A DNA stretch of 64,000 nucleotides from Anarhynchus alexandrinus (taxonomy: Eukaryota; Chordata; Aves; Charadriiformes; Charadriidae), in NCBI GenBank assembly GCA_008711295.1, contig VUYV01000601.1, positions 18,752-82,751 on the forward strand, given 5' to 3'. Below, in pieces: positions 12,301 through 27,300 of the stretch; positions within the stretch are counted from its first letter, which is position 1, and each line of letters starts with the position of its first letter. The translations under genes and the position numbers were made by a program. Under the pieces are notes generated by a model that saw nothing but the letters and a program-made list of their open reading frames with translations, searched no databases and had not been told where the DNA came from.

Positions 12301-15300
12301 AGCTGTACCATGAAGCTCAGCTGAGTCAGGGATTTAGCTGGCACGGAGTCTCCTAAACACTCCGCTCAACAACTTTTAAATTAAGGTAGTGCCACCCCTT
12401 CTGCAAAAAGAAGTACAGACTTCTTCCCAGACTGACAATTTTACAATGGCACCTCACACTGCCACGACACCCAGTTGGAGACGGACAGACCTCTCAGGGC
12501 AGAGAGTGAGAGAGAAGCTGTGAGAAAAACAGTAGACTGAACACTTCAATTTTCACTCCTGTGCAGAACTGATCTAACCAGGGCATCCCTGAGTATGGGC
12601 AAAAGGTTTCCTGGCCTCACAGCAGTTTTCAAAAATGCCTTCAAAGCCACTGCTCTCTTTTCCCCTCCTCGTACCCCTGCATTCAGACAGACTAAGCCCC
12701 ATTTTCAACACTGACTTATAGTGACATCTTTACAGGTCATTAGGTGCGACACAGACACAGAAAGGTACCCGACAAGCATTTTAAAAAGCACTTGAGCCTT
12801 TAAGCCTCACTGCTGCTTTGACAGTTTTACTGCTCTTAACAACAACAAAAACCCTGACAAAAAGTTTTTCACCAGTTTATCATGCTAAACAGCTACTGAC
12901 AAGTATTGGCCACACTACAAAAGATACCAGGATCTGATATAAATAAATGAGCCAAAACTGGATGATTAGCCACGGTTTCCTCAGAGCTCATTAGCTTTAA
13001 AGGTTTGTGTTCTCTTTTGAACACTCCAGTACTCCTCCCTTAGGTTTAGGTCATTTATATCATGAGAACAACTCACAGTGTGTGACTCTGTATCTTTCTT
13101 AGTCCATCACAGACATGAAAAAGCACAGAAATCAGAATCATCACATAACGGGAGGAATGAAATCCTTAATCAAGCTCTTTCAGGTCTCCGAAGTACAAGG
13201 TTCACTGTTTAGTTTGCAATTTAGACAAAAATATTGCAAGTTTTTAATTTTCTCACAGCAAGGGGTTTGCTGATTATAACTTCCATTCATTATTCCTACC
13301 CTTTCAACGTGTTTGCCAGAGGACATCTTACACTGTGAGAAGATGAGGCAAACCACACACTAAAACTGAGCTGTACAGGGACTGTCCGCATCTTGAAAAC
13401 ACACAGCAGGTATTTCCACTTCAATCTCATGTTAATGAGAAATCTAATTCTAAGAAGAAATATAACCGTTGATGAGTATCGTCTAAATCAGAGGAGCATA
13501 TTATATGACAGCACAGATTTAAACGAATTCATCAGAGAAGGGTAGGACACTCATACTGTCAGTGGGCACGGAAGGCAACTCTGAAATTCGGATCACATTT
13601 GCAGGTAATTATTTTCTGAGTTCCACAGGATTGACCAATATCCCCTTTCCGAACTACCGGAATTCGTTATGCAGCATATCCATCTCTCCACAACACACCT
13701 TCCTTTCAAACTAACTCAGCGGTTAGTTCCCTTCCTCTCTCCAAAGCACAGCTGGGAAAAGAGGCCGGTGTGTGGGGATCAAGGGATGTACTGGCCAAGA
13801 GGGGGACTGAAAGCAAGTTGTCTGTTCACCAGGGTGGGCTCTATTATCATGGATGTAGGGGATTGATTCTTTTGGATGTTGTACTATATGTTGTCACAAA
13901 AATGGCTGAAGGTTTGCCTGTCACGCAGATGCAGCAATAGGTCCTGAAAGAGGAGATTCACACAGCGGCAAGCTGGACTGATCCGCAAAGTCCACCAGGC
14001 AAGGTTACCATGGAGCATAAACTCACTCAGAGGCTGAATAAATCATCATCTGTGATAGCTGGGCTGCCTTGCCTCCACTCACCCTATTCTCCAACGCTCT
14101 GGGCTAATGACCGTTTGATTTCTATTGGGAAACATAATTCTGTGCTGCTGCCTTCAAGCGCATTTTTCCTGCAGTGAAGCTTTAGGGCTCAAAAGCCCTC
14201 CCGTGCTCTGCTGCTAGGAGTACCCAACTCAGTAAAATACCGTCCTGCTAACCTGGGGAGGCCACGTGCTCCAGGTGCCCCAGCTGCGGCTGCTTGGTGA
14301 GCTTGTACTGGAGCTGGGTCGGCTCACTGTCCTGGTCAGTGGCAGAGAGCTGGAGGGTTGTGATCGTCTTCGCCGAGTTCTCGTCCAAGACCAGCCCTTT
14401 GTTAGCGATGATGGAGGGGGGAAATCTGTTCTCTGAAAGGGTTAAATACAAAGCTGAGTTAGGAGACAGTCACCCTCCTTTCCTTGGTGTTATTCAAATC
14501 GGGTACTTGTGCTCAAGCAAAAGACAACATACACACAAACACCTCCCAAACTGGTAATTCCAAAAGAGGTACTGTGGGCATTAATTGAGGGGATGGTAAC
14601 ATTATAAGACAATCTAGACAGTATGAAGATATTAAGGGCAACTTTTCTACCTATTTCAGTGAGTTTGTCAGAAGCCAAAGAACTAATCCTTACATCCGTG
14701 AACTCTCCCCATGCCCCAAAATTCAAAGAATTAACAGTGAATAAAAGCCACATCTCAAGAATTACATCTTAACTTGCAGTACACGTGGGATGGGAATCTA
14801 TGAAGGCCACAGCTCTGCAGCAAAGAAAACATAACTTCAGCACTATCTTTTACCTAATACACTAATATAAAAAACCTGGTCCGTCAGTTTGTTGCCGTCT
14901 GCATCGATCACATCAAAGGTGAAGGCAAAATCTCCCCCAGGATCCCCTTTCTTGTGACTGTACACCACTTGTCCTGAAGAGAGGAACAGGAGAAAACAGG
15001 TGTTTTATTACAGGCTGCATCATTTAATTCTTAGTTTGGAATCAGGCTGGCACCATAAGCTGAGGGACTTAGGGCTTGACAGAGCTCCTGGATTTGGGTT
15101 TCATTACTTTTTCTCTTTATTCTTTTTCTCCTGCTGAGAGAGACTTTTTTAACACTTGCTTAACGATTTGTGTTTCTGCTCTAACATAACAACCTTATCT
15201 TATTTCTATCCCTCTCCCTTCCCTGCTTCAAGTCATCCTCCCCCTCTCAAAAACATCATAGAACAGTGGAATATCTCAAGTTGGAAGGGACCCATAAGGA

Positions 15301-18300
15301 TCATTGAGTCCAACTCGCTTTGCCTTGCAGGACTACCTAAAACGGCACATATTACTTGCTGTGATTATCTAAAATCAAGCACTCTCACCTTTATTTATAT
15401 CAGCCTGGGTGAAACTTTTGACAGGTCCTTTGGCAGAAATGTGGACTGGATTATCAATTTTGGTCAACTGCAGATGCCCCATGCTAGGATCCCTCTTCAT
15501 GACAAATCTGATCGCTGTGTCATCTGAATAAACAGCTGCTGCTTTCAAATGGTGATCTGTGAGGTGTGCTGCAGAGCCTGGACCAGAGGAAGAAAGTCCA
15601 CCAACAGCTTCAGCCAGTCCAGCTAAGCGACTGGTTTAGACTGGACCATATAACAATCCCAAGCAATACCACTCTCCTCCCTCTCCCCGTACCTGCTGGG
15701 AGCTGCAGGTCCCTGTTGACAGCTAATGTGGGTGGCTGCTTCTTCGGCAGCTCCATGGAGAACTCCAGCCTCCCCGTCTGCGTGTAGAGACCATCCGTGA
15801 TGGAGAAGCCAAACTCATCTGTTTGTGCTGCTGCACCGCTCTGAGTATAAACGATCAGCTCATCCAAAATGTCCTGGTAGGTGAAGGACGAGCCCATGGA
15901 CAGCACATGTCCGTGCTCCGGGGGCTCCGCGGCAGTCTGCCTCCTGCGGAGATGACCTGACAAACAATAGATGGATGAAAATTACGGGGAGAAGACAGCC
16001 TTCTGGGGACTCTTTCCATGTCAGCTCTCAGTGGGATGCACAGAGGTCGACATAGCCTTATTAGCAAAATTGAAGTAAGTTATCTGCTTATTACCAAAAC
16101 TGGTAAGAATTTGGCTACATACATGAGATCTGAAAAAGGGTGCCCTGCCCTCAGTAGTTTAACACGACACTAGACTTCACTTGACACCCTGCCCTGCTTT
16201 ATCACCGCAGATAGATGCTAGCTGCTCGGCTATTTGGACCTGAAGCCCAGAATAGGAAATGGGGTGAAACAAAAGGAAACTTGCCAGGGAAATGCATACA
16301 GTCCCCCTTTCTGCTCTCCCACAAATAGCGAGAGGCAACTCTCAAAGAATAGGTCTGTTCTGAAGCACAATCCCTCTGTGGCTGCTGGTCCAAACATAGA
16401 CTAAATGTGCTTTATACAAATACACCAGGCTCCCCTCTGCATCAAGGGCTGTTACACACACACAGATATAAAGACACAGAGACGCACAAAGACACGCTCT
16501 CTCTCCCCCCGCCCTAGTTTGTCAGGACTTACCGTGTTCAGGACTTTTGGTAACCATGATGACGAGCTCGCTGTTCTGGGTGTCCAAGTCCTGCAGGTTG
16601 AGGGAGGCGTTGGTAACGACCACACCTGAGCCCTCGTGCACTCTGACAGGCTCCAGCACCATCTTTGGGGGCTCATCGTTCTGCCGCTGCACAGGTCCCA
16701 AAGGCACACAGTCAAAAAAAGGGAAACGGCCAAGGGGAAAAGACCGCTGCCCACCTGAATGAAATACAAGCTCCCAAATGATAATACTGGAGCTGATATC
16801 CATTAATGGTCTACATCAGCCTCTCCAAATCTATACAGGGAGGAGACATCTGAGAAATAAGCCGTGGGGAAGACGCTGCAATGCACAACTGTTCTGGTGT
16901 TACAGGGGAACTACGTGCCTGTACTAGTGGAAGCAAACAGATAGGAGGAAGGAAACTCCCTTTAATCCCTCTCCCACATATTACAAAGGGGTGAGCAAAG
17001 CTTGTGCTGTAAAAGTAATTTGTCTATGTGAAAGGAGAGGGCTCTGGCAGCCAGTGAGCACAGGCGTACCTGAATCGTGATGTTAATGCTCTGCAACTCC
17101 GACTGGCTGAAGCCGTCGCTCACGTAAAAGCCGAAAACATCACTTGTTGGCTCGATGCTTTCATGGACGCTCTGGAAGTAGTAAATGCTGTTCTCTAGAA
17201 CATCTTGAAGGGAAAAGGACGCATCTGCGGTCACAGCAGACTCACTCTGCGGGCCAAAACTCTCACCTGCAAACCAGAATACCACTAGTGAAAGGATGTT
17301 CAATTCACTCATAAAGTAAAAATAAAAGCAGCGGGATTAGGAGAAGAACGGCACATTGTGAAGGGTGCAGGAGGATGTTCATTCCTACAACATGGCTTTC
17401 ACACATCTTGTGACCTTTGCAGAAAGCAACATCTGCTGCATGAGAGTAGGCATTAGGGAAGCTGCAATTTTATGCGCAGTACAAGCAATCCCACGTCCCA
17501 GAATTACTTAGGCTTTCTTCAGAGATGAGACAATGGCTAATGTGCCATCTGGCCTCAAGACAATCTCTGCACCAAGCTTCACCTTGCAAAACTACGTCTC
17601 ATACCCAAGAAAATCACCGAGCCGTTGCCTGTTCAAGAAAAGAGTCTCACCATTACCAAAACAGCACAAACTGGAGTTCATTCACAGGACACAATTAGGA
17701 GGGATGGTGTGTAATGGTTCACAGCCTGTACTCTCCAGAAGGAAGGCAATCGCTGTTGTAACAAGCCACTACACGGCAAACGGTGACAGCTGGCCAACTC
17801 ACGGTGATATTTTACAAAGGCAAGTTATGATTTAAGTAAAATGATATATGCCACTCCTGTTAGGACCACCCACAGGATTAAGCAGACAAGTGTCCTGGAT
17901 GAACATCTTTGGACAGTATGGTATAAATCCTGCCTTTTCTTGCTAATACTATGAGACAAGAGAATGTTACCAGACATGCTCTGCCACAGGTCTCTCAGCC
18001 TTAAAGTTTGCTGGGACATATAGAGGAATTTAGCAAAGTTTGTTCTGGGTAACAGAGACAGCCAAAATAAAGCATGATGAAAACACAACACATGGGCTTG
18101 AAGAGGCTTTTCATGTCCCAACCTCAAAACATAGACCAGTCTCCAACAAACGACAGTTAGGAGGAAATGCTCCCCAGAGACAGTCTATCTCGTAACGCTG
18201 ACCTTACGGGCTCTTTACGATCAACTGATGCCAACCAGCACTGCACTGAGGAACTGCAGTGAGACAGACTCATGCTGACCTCAGTATGGCAATTCCTATG

Positions 18301-21300
18301 TTCCCTTTCATCAGCCAGGAGGAGGAAAAAAGAGCCAAGCGGTTTACCTGTCTTAGTGTTTTCAATGTAGCCATACATAGGCAGAGTGATAACTGTGACC
18401 CTCAGGTCTTCCTTGGCCTCAGTATCGTAATCAGCAGCTAAGAGGTGACGAGCCAGCAGTGGGACCCTGCCCCCCTCATCCACCTGGAAAGCAAAAGCGT
18501 ATGGCAAAACTACTGCCAATGCACGCAACACACAGCAACACACAAATTCTTACTGAACAAGGCTGCCTCTACGGAAAAGCCTTGCCTGGTCTCTGAAGTC
18601 CTGCCCCATCCTCCCCTACATCTGTTAAGCATGAAATCAGCTGGAAGGTGAGGTGGGATGGGAAGAACAAAGCCAGCCCGGCCCCCAAGAGGAGCCTGTG
18701 AGTGCTTTATCAGGGCACGAAGAGAACCGGCAGTCATGCTGACCTCTTGGAAGGCGAGATCTGCATTTCTTGTTGAGGAGAGCCTTTTGAAGGGAAGGGA
18801 GGGGGAATGCAAAGACGGAAAGGAGGGAGATGACTTCAAAAGGCTTTGATAAGAAGTCTGAAATGCTGTGTATCAGTCCAAAGCACCAGATGTTTTTAGA
18901 CTTGTTCTTCTGCTCCTTTTACACACAAGCTGGTGAAATAAGGGGTGAAATATTAAAGAGGGGTAAGTCAGGCTTGTTCCACTGATGTCAACCGGACACC
19001 CCAGGGAGAACCCAGCTCCTGACTAGAACAGATGTAAGCAGAAAAGGTTCTGGGATGCAGCCTCATTGTCAGCCTTCTCTGGTCTCCAAGTAATTTGTTA
19101 ACCCTTTGCACTCACAGGATTGCGTGTACAACACCATGTTTCTTCAGCGACTTCCCCTCAGTTCAGCAAAGCTGTTCAGTTCCTCACATCTAAGACATTC
19201 TTGTCACTGTTCCCAGTGTCCTGGGTAGCCACTTACAGTGATATGGTCAGCAAAAGCAATGAGTGACGGCATTGTCCGGGCAGGCGTGATGGTGATGGTG
19301 AACATCTGTCTGTCGAGCCGGTTGTTATCAGCATCAAAAACAGCGAAGTGGAAGATGTCCGTAACTGGCTGATTGCTGGTCTCAAACATGGTGGAGTAGC
19401 TGTGAAAGTCAGAACACGTTCTGGTTCAGGGAGTCTCCCTGACAGTCAGCCAAATACATCTCATCCCTGCATTTAGAGGTGAACACAAACCTCTTGAAAG
19501 AGGTATTTCAGTACCCAGCCCTCCTTCATGTTCATTTCCTGAGTCCTTTTAAATCACCATTTTAGGTGTTGCCTATCGAAAGTATCACCATGACATTGCG
19601 GACACAGAAAAAAAGTCCCGTAATTTGAAGCTGCGCCAACTACTGGCATTTCAGACATGCATAAACACCTAATTCCGCACACAGGAAACGCTCTCATTCA
19701 TAATCCCATAGGATACAAGAGCCAAGAAAGGAAAAAATATCTTTGATACACTGCACTAACATAATGTAGCCCAGAGATCCCTGCGGAAAGCTCACTGAGC
19801 TTTTCACTGGCACGGCTTGAAGGAGAATAGCTCTTTGATACCTGATCCTCTGATTGTTGATGTCTTCCATGGTGAAATTATAAACCTTGGAAAGCTCTTC
19901 ATCATGAGAGCCAGACATCCGTAAGAGGGTGCCATATGCAGGCAGAGATATTAACTGGATTCTTATCTCTGAGTCGGGAGAATTGTTGTCCTAAACATGA
20001 AGAAACGAACCAAATCAAAACAAGACAAGATTAGCTTTTGTCTTCCTCCTCTAAAAATGGAAAGAGGAATAAATTGTTTTATAGGGAAATGTATCAAGCT
20101 AGCTGGGTCAGCCCACAGCTGATGATTATTAAATGAAGCTCTACTGATGAGAAGAGAGTCAATTGAGTTGACAGTCTCAGAATCTACCACAAAATGTATT
20201 TTCATTTTCTCTCAGCTCAGAGAGTTTTTTCTTTGTGTCCTTCTATCACATCAGCACAATCTCCCAGACATAAACCTGGTATTTTTGTTTTCGAGTTACT
20301 TTACACTCCTAATGGACTGAACCATTTATGTAACATGCTTTTCCTGACTCCAGATAAAAGCGAGCCAAAATTTAGCTGATAGGTGGCACAGGGAGTAACT
20401 GCTGCCCACCAGTGCTTCAGAGAGACAGAGCTACGTTTAGTTCTTAGTGAAACAAAGGTTAATGTGGAGCAATGCTGCAAAACCCAGATTCAAATTAAAC
20501 TAAAAGCCGATTTTGGCTCTTTTTAACTACACTAAGTACAATCATCTCTATAACATCAAAGCTCAGATGTCATCTTTCTTCTAAAAATTTTTGTTGGTTG
20601 CCTGAAAGGTAAGACCCAGAGCAGAAATCTTCATACCCTCAGCATACGGGTCAGGAATGAAATCCTAACTGTTCTCTTGCTCAGAGTAAACCCAAACAGC
20701 TCCCTTGTCAGCCCTCCTCCTTAAAAGGAGAACAGGACAGACCCCAGACTTGTATCCAGCCTGATCCCTAGGAAAAAAAATTAATCTGCCTTTGTATCCT
20801 ACCTCACCCCCTGCAGTTGCCTAAACATCTCTGACAGCTACTACTTTAGGTCTCTCCAGCCTCACACGTGCACTGCAATCTCTCCTCCCTCCTCCCTAAG
20901 GGGAGGGTATCCGCGTACCTGAAATCCACCACTGGTGCATTTGCTGCTAAATCGTCTGCAGGGAGTAAAACACCCCCCTACTGAATTTCACCAGCAGGAT
21001 AACATGCAGTCCCTGGGACCAACTCCAAGCTAACAAAGAGTGCAGCATCTTGGGTTGCTTAAACCTCCCTCCTTCAAATATGTCCAGAAAAAAGAACCAG
21101 GCAATTTTGGAAGGGGGGTGAGGGGGCTGAAATTTTCAAGGGATTATCACTTAGCAAATCCATGTGCTTTATTAGCAAGTCTGTTTGATACTAAAATCTA
21201 GGATTAACTCAGTTCTCATGTTTAGCACGGCAGTTCGCCTCCGTTACAGTCAAACAGGGATAGCCTTAAAACCCTGCTGGATGAAAGAGTGTGTTATCCC

Positions 21301-24300
21301 CTTGTTGGCAGCAGTAGTCAGGACACAGTCAAAACTCGAGCTCTCTACCAAGAATCCACACTGACGGCAGAGAGGTGTGTGTGGTGAAGGGTCTGTGGGG
21401 GGATCAGGAAAGGGAGGCTGGCAGCATTCCCCGAGTTTAGAAATAGATGAAAGCTTACAATATAAGCGAGGTGCAATCGAGAGAGAGTCACAGAGCTTTT
21501 ACTAGCCACGGTGATTGCCAACAAGCAGCCCGGGGCCAGCTGCGGACCGTTGTCATCCAGCAGGGACACTTCCACCCTCAGCACTGTGGTCACTGTGGTG
21601 ACACCGTCGGTGACAGAGATTTCCATGCTGTCCTCTGCTGCTGCTGAACCGCCGTGCACGTACTGCAGAGTGTTCCGAGTGACATCCTCGTAGGTGAAGG
21701 TGTCACCTTCCCAAAAAGAAAACGCACAAGTCAGAAAGACTCTATTCAGAGCACCAATCCAATTCAGATGACCTAAGGCCCCAATTTAGCGAAAGACTTA
21801 ATCATGTACTAAACTGGCATTTAATAGCATCCTTACAGGGATGTGAGTTATGAAGACATTTATTAAGGAGCTAGTATATATGCAGGGCAGAGGAAAAGCT
21901 GTAACCTTCACAGTTTCACAGACACAGCGATTCTTCACGATTCTCAGGGAGCGCACAGATCCTGCTTTCCTCCCAGCTGCTTTGTAAGCTCATGCCTGTC
22001 ATAGCTAGGAAAAGCTTCCCTCTCCACGTCTTCTGCTTGCACTACTCTCCTACAGATAATAATTGTTCATCTGATCACACCCTGGAAGCCGCTGCCACCA
22101 AACATCAACAGTAAAACTCCATAGGAGCTTTCGACTGCTGGATCACAACAGGCTTACACGGACTTCAGTAGAAATGTTCACTGTGTTACTTCACCAAATT
22201 ACTTCAGATATAACTTACCATGTAAAACAAAACATTCCTTTCGATTAGCAGCTGGTTACAGTTATCACAATAGAGTGACCATCACCTATCCCACACATAC
22301 TTAGTACAGAAAAAGCGCTGACCCAGCCAGGAACTAAACGACAAATGGGAAAATGTCTTTCATGCACTCTCTCCTGTAGTAACACACACTTCCAGGGAGA
22401 AAATTCACACGCTTGTGGATGCAGCCGTATCTGCCAGAGGCATCGGTCTCCTCCTGGTCAACTAAAGCACACGCTGACCCCTCTTCTGCGCTGAGGAAGA
22501 CTTCTGCTCAACTCACCTGCTCTCATGCGCTCCTGCACGCCTGCGCTGTACTTGAGCACAATGCCATGATGGGGAGGTTTCACCAGCTCAAAGAAAAGTC
22601 CCTCGGGAGCTGTATCTGTGTCGCTCACGGCTAACTGGATCCCTGTGCCGGGGAAAGAGAGCACGGCTTCGTCATCCTCAGACACTACACTGGAAATATC
22701 CTTTAGGTTCTGTGATGTGCTCTTGTGAATGGAGTCAAAAACGTAACTCAGTCAGTACGTGAAAAATAAAATAATTCTTGAGCTGCCCTAGCCCAAGGGC
22801 TTTCTGGTTTTATGGCAATAATTAGTCCCCTGATGATGCTCAGATCAGAGGTTGTATCAGAGAACTTATTGTTAGTATGGCTCACAAATGACAGCTATGC
22901 AAACCCTCAAATTATGAGCGAGATCTGCACACGTTCATACAGCAGGGGAAGTATCTACAAAAAATCCAGAGAACGTCCTGACACAAGCAGAAAGTGGCTT
23001 ATCCTAAACAACCCAGTGTACACACCACTAACCAAGAGTTCAGCAGTTGCAGAGCAGCCTAAGAGGAAAAAAGCAGAGGAGCAGCAGGTCCCTGACCCTG
23101 CTCTTCCCTGCCTCATCCAACGAACGGACCTGCCATACGCTGGAGGAGTACTGCCCTCACCCCAGGCACTTTTCTGGGGCACCACTGCACAGTTTTCTCA
23201 GTGGTTGCTGCTACACCCGCACAAGCACAGCTCCTTAGCTAAATGGACAGAGGTGAGCGAGACCAAACTCTGCTCTGCTCCATCCCTGTGGCTTCCTGGC
23301 AATGAACACCACGCCGCAGGCCGAGCTCTGCATCCCATCCCTTGCACCCTACTCACCAATGGTGGCTTTGCCCCCCTGGCTGACCTCCAGGAGCGGAGCT
23401 GTGATCTGGAAGACTGGAGGCTGCTGATCCGCAGAGAGCAAATGAATGACAAACACCATCTCCGGGGTTGTGTGTTCTCCATCAGACACTAGACACAGAC
23501 AAAAACCACACCTGAGTGTAGGGATGTGTTTTTAGGGACTCACCTGGGAAATTCACCTTTCTATACAAAATCACCACTTCACATCGCCAACTCCTCTCCA
23601 ACCTTGTCAATCTACACCTTTGTCTGTGGACATACACACACAATTCACACCTGCCAAGAGTATTTATCTTTGCCCCTGACTCAACTCCTAGCAAGCCAAA
23701 CGTAACTTCTAAAAGTCTCTCTGTGTCCATGTGTACATACTACCTTCCACGCATCTATCTATCAGAACATGAACTTCTCCTCGCTGGTGGATCGCTTTGC
23801 ATGTGCTAGAAAGTACATGGAAAGGGAAAGGTGTGTTAAACAAGCAAGCAGCTTATCAGTAGCAATTTAATTATGGAAATGTTTCCATGCTATATTTAAA
23901 AAAAACCCCAGCTGAAAACTCTGATGTCCTTGTTCACATTGGGGAAAAACAGAAATGAATCAGTCTTTTAGGACAGATTCCGGGCAACTGTTGGAAAAAA
24001 GTGTCTCTACTTAGCTGCAGCTTAGCTTCTATAAAACACAGTTGTGACACAGATTAATTAATATTTCCCAGGCACATGCATTTCCAGAAATTCTACTGAG
24101 CGCCCATAGGTGTGCTTGCAGCAGAAGACAGGCCAAGGAGTTACAGGCAACACGAAGGGCACAAGGATAAAAACTGCTTTGGCCAGGAAAGAGCAAATGG
24201 TTCACATACCTGTGAATCGGAAGTTCACTGACTCGGGGAGACCTGATGGGACAAACACAAGCACAGAGTTAATGGTGGTCCGGACAGAAAAGCACACGGT

Positions 24301-27300
24301 GATGGGGATTTGAACAACTTTTGGAGAAAGCAAGCACTGGCATTCAACCAGACTGGAGTCTTTCCTCACCGTCTTGCCTTGCCTTCGCTTCAGCTAATGA
24401 GAGATAACATACTACCCCCTCCTCCGAATTCTGAAACCCCTCTTGATGTCAGTGGAGGGCATGGTGATGCATAGAACAGCATCTACCATGTACTGTCACT
24501 TCATCACACAATCCTGCGCATCAGGTTTGTCCTTTTTCTGTCCCTTCACCTCCCGCTCCAGACTCTTTCTTCTCTGATGGTAGCAATCTTCTAATATCCT
24601 GGCTAAATAGATTTCGTTCATCAATTTTAGTCTCAATCTGAAGGACTAAACCCCCAGTGCATCAAAGATCTCAAGCACGGGAGGGACAACAGTTCCCAAC
24701 CACACAGCAGCCCATCAGAGGTTTGGCCAGCACAGCATCCAGCATTGGCAATGCTAAATGCTGCAGCGAACACTGCCATATCCCCATAGTTCATCAAATG
24801 TTGTTATACCAAACCACAGGGGAAAATCTTGTTGAAATCATAAGAAACGGGTGAACTCTTGGTACGCTCCTCCAAGGCAGATTCCTACTTCCTTTGTATC
24901 ATTCAAGCCTCGTGCCCTTGCGAGTATGGACATAACCATGAAGTCATTCCAGGACTGAAGGAAGACCAGCAGTCCAGCTACCTCTACCAGTCTGACACGG
25001 CACTGCAAAGAACATTCAGTTCCTTACCCGCAAAGGAGAAGGCGATGATTTCTCTTAAGTGAGGAGCTGCAGTCGGCGGACGATAAGCAATCTTGCCATG
25101 GTTTATATCTGCTTGGGTGAAATGCCTGACTGGGGAGAGAGGCCTGTCTCTATGCTCCACGATACCTACAAAGGGAGAGAGCTCAGTATTAACAAGGTAC
25201 CAAAGGCCACTGCTTCTTTTTCTCTCCCCAGATACTTCTTTTTACATCTTCAGTGGTTCCTGTATGAGTCAGATCGCTGTAACTGCATCAAGCACGGGTT
25301 CTTGGGACATGAGAAATTAAACAGATATTCCTCACTTAGTCCTTTCTTCAAATACCTCTCACTAGAGAGGTGGAAAACAGAAAGCCACAGGGTACAACGT
25401 TCAAAATATATTCCAGACAATAGTAAGAAAACTGTCTGAGCTCTGTCGTTTACTCCCAAACAAGCCAAAGAAATCAGGTTAAGAAACAAGGTGTTTGAAA
25501 GCTAACGAAGGAGACCGAACAGATTAACAGATGCCTCCACAGAATGATACTCTGAGGGAAAAAATTAGATGTGCTTAGAAAGCATGGCAATCAATTCAGC
25601 AGCAAGCTGCCGTGTTCTGAATAGGTACACTTGCCTTGGCCAGGAAGGAGAGGGACAGTCACGTTGAACAGGATTTTCTCACTGGGAATCTCCGGGTCTA
25701 CAAAGGAGAGGTGATGGGGCTCAATCACTGTCACACGGTCCTCCAGCACCTCAATAAACACATTAGACCATGAGCGTCAAGGCCAGAGACATGGGAAGAT
25801 TCACCCAAAAATGCATTGAAAGATAAATTGTTTTGCTATAGTTAAATATAAGAAAGACTTTGAATTTAAAGGCCTAGTTCTTAGAGCTAAAGCTGACAAG
25901 GGATGAATGGGCTGAACCTTTACCAAGTCTCTCAAACTTGTACAGAATGGGGACTATTTGGGAGGAGATTACACTGAAGCCTGATAAAGAAGCCTGATAA
26001 AACTGCTAGAGTCTTACAGCCCACTTAAGCTCACTTTCAGCTCATCTGTGAACCAAACCAAACGTGTAACGCAGAAGCTGGGTACTACCATGCTCAACAG
26101 AAGAGAGCTCTATACAGGTCCGCCTCTCTTAAGTCCTCTCTGGAGAATCAGAAGGGACTCATAAACCTATGAAAAAGAGACAAACACCTCCTCCTTCATA
26201 AAACTATGAGCTGGTCCCCACTTTCAGGCTGTCCAGGAATGTGGCAGTGTTTTTAGTGCACTTTGTCCTCTACAGATGCACAACCTCCACACTCACAGGT
26301 GAAGCAGTTTCTTTTTTGACCTACAGCAACTAAGAAGAGATAAAGGAAAATCTAATTTGATCAAAAACTCCCTGGATGAAGATATAATTCATTGCCTACA
26401 TAGTTTTCTTGTACAGTTTAATGTGGCTGGACTAGATTTGCTTTTAAAAGAAATCCTGAAAATGACTCATCCATTTCCATTAGAATATAGAGGAACCAAA
26501 GCTTTCCCTTTTGTTTTAAATCTGTCTAAAAACGTTCTGATCCTTCCATTACAAGATTATCATTAGCCAAAGGCGTGCAGTGTGTTACAGGACTTACAGT
26601 TCTGCACGAACAGACTCAAGTGCACAAAAGCAGTTAACTTGCATGTGTTCATGAACCTTAATCCTGTGGAATTAACAGCTACGAGAAGTCACTGAATTAT
26701 AGCTCAGCTGGGGATGAAAAGCATCCAGCTCATTACATAATCATGAACAAAATATGGAGAGAACAAGCGAAATTAAGGATACGGCCCATTAATTCATGTG
26801 CTTTGGAACATGAAACGATCAGGTTAAGGAACAAATTACAGGTTTCCACCGGCCACATCAAGTGCAGCCCACTGAATCATGCTGGTTACACATCCGTAAG
26901 GCCACCCTGTCAAACCTGTGTCTCATTCTGCTGCCCTTGGGTCACAGACTGGACGTTGACCTGGACACTGCCAAGGTGAGGTTCCCTGACAACAGCTCAG
27001 TACACCACAAATGCCACCGAATGCCCAGTTCACCTCTCTCCAGTTGCTTTTCACCCAAACACATCAGAGGAAAAACCACCGCCTATGACTGACTGTTGCG
27101 AAGCAGTAAATAAAACCTTCTCAGTGCTTCTTAGATGTGAAGGTGTCACATATCTAACTGGAACCAAAAGCCACACAGTTTGTGTTATCAGCACTGCTAT
27201 ATACAGCTCTGTCTAAAAAGGGCAGGCTTAAAATTAACAGTTGGTGTCCCTCTCATACAGCCACTTTGGGAAGGGAAGGGAGGAGCACCTCTATATGCTT

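Noticed and set aside
22812..23492. 226-codon open frame on the plus strand
   Set aside because: It runs antisense over exon 16 and intron sequence and has no domain, signal or composition of a gene.
25633..25640. Possible sequencing error turning GT into GC at the exon 13 donor
   Set aside because: Not excluded, but AAG|GCAAGT is the typical context of natural GC donors, so I kept it as a finding.
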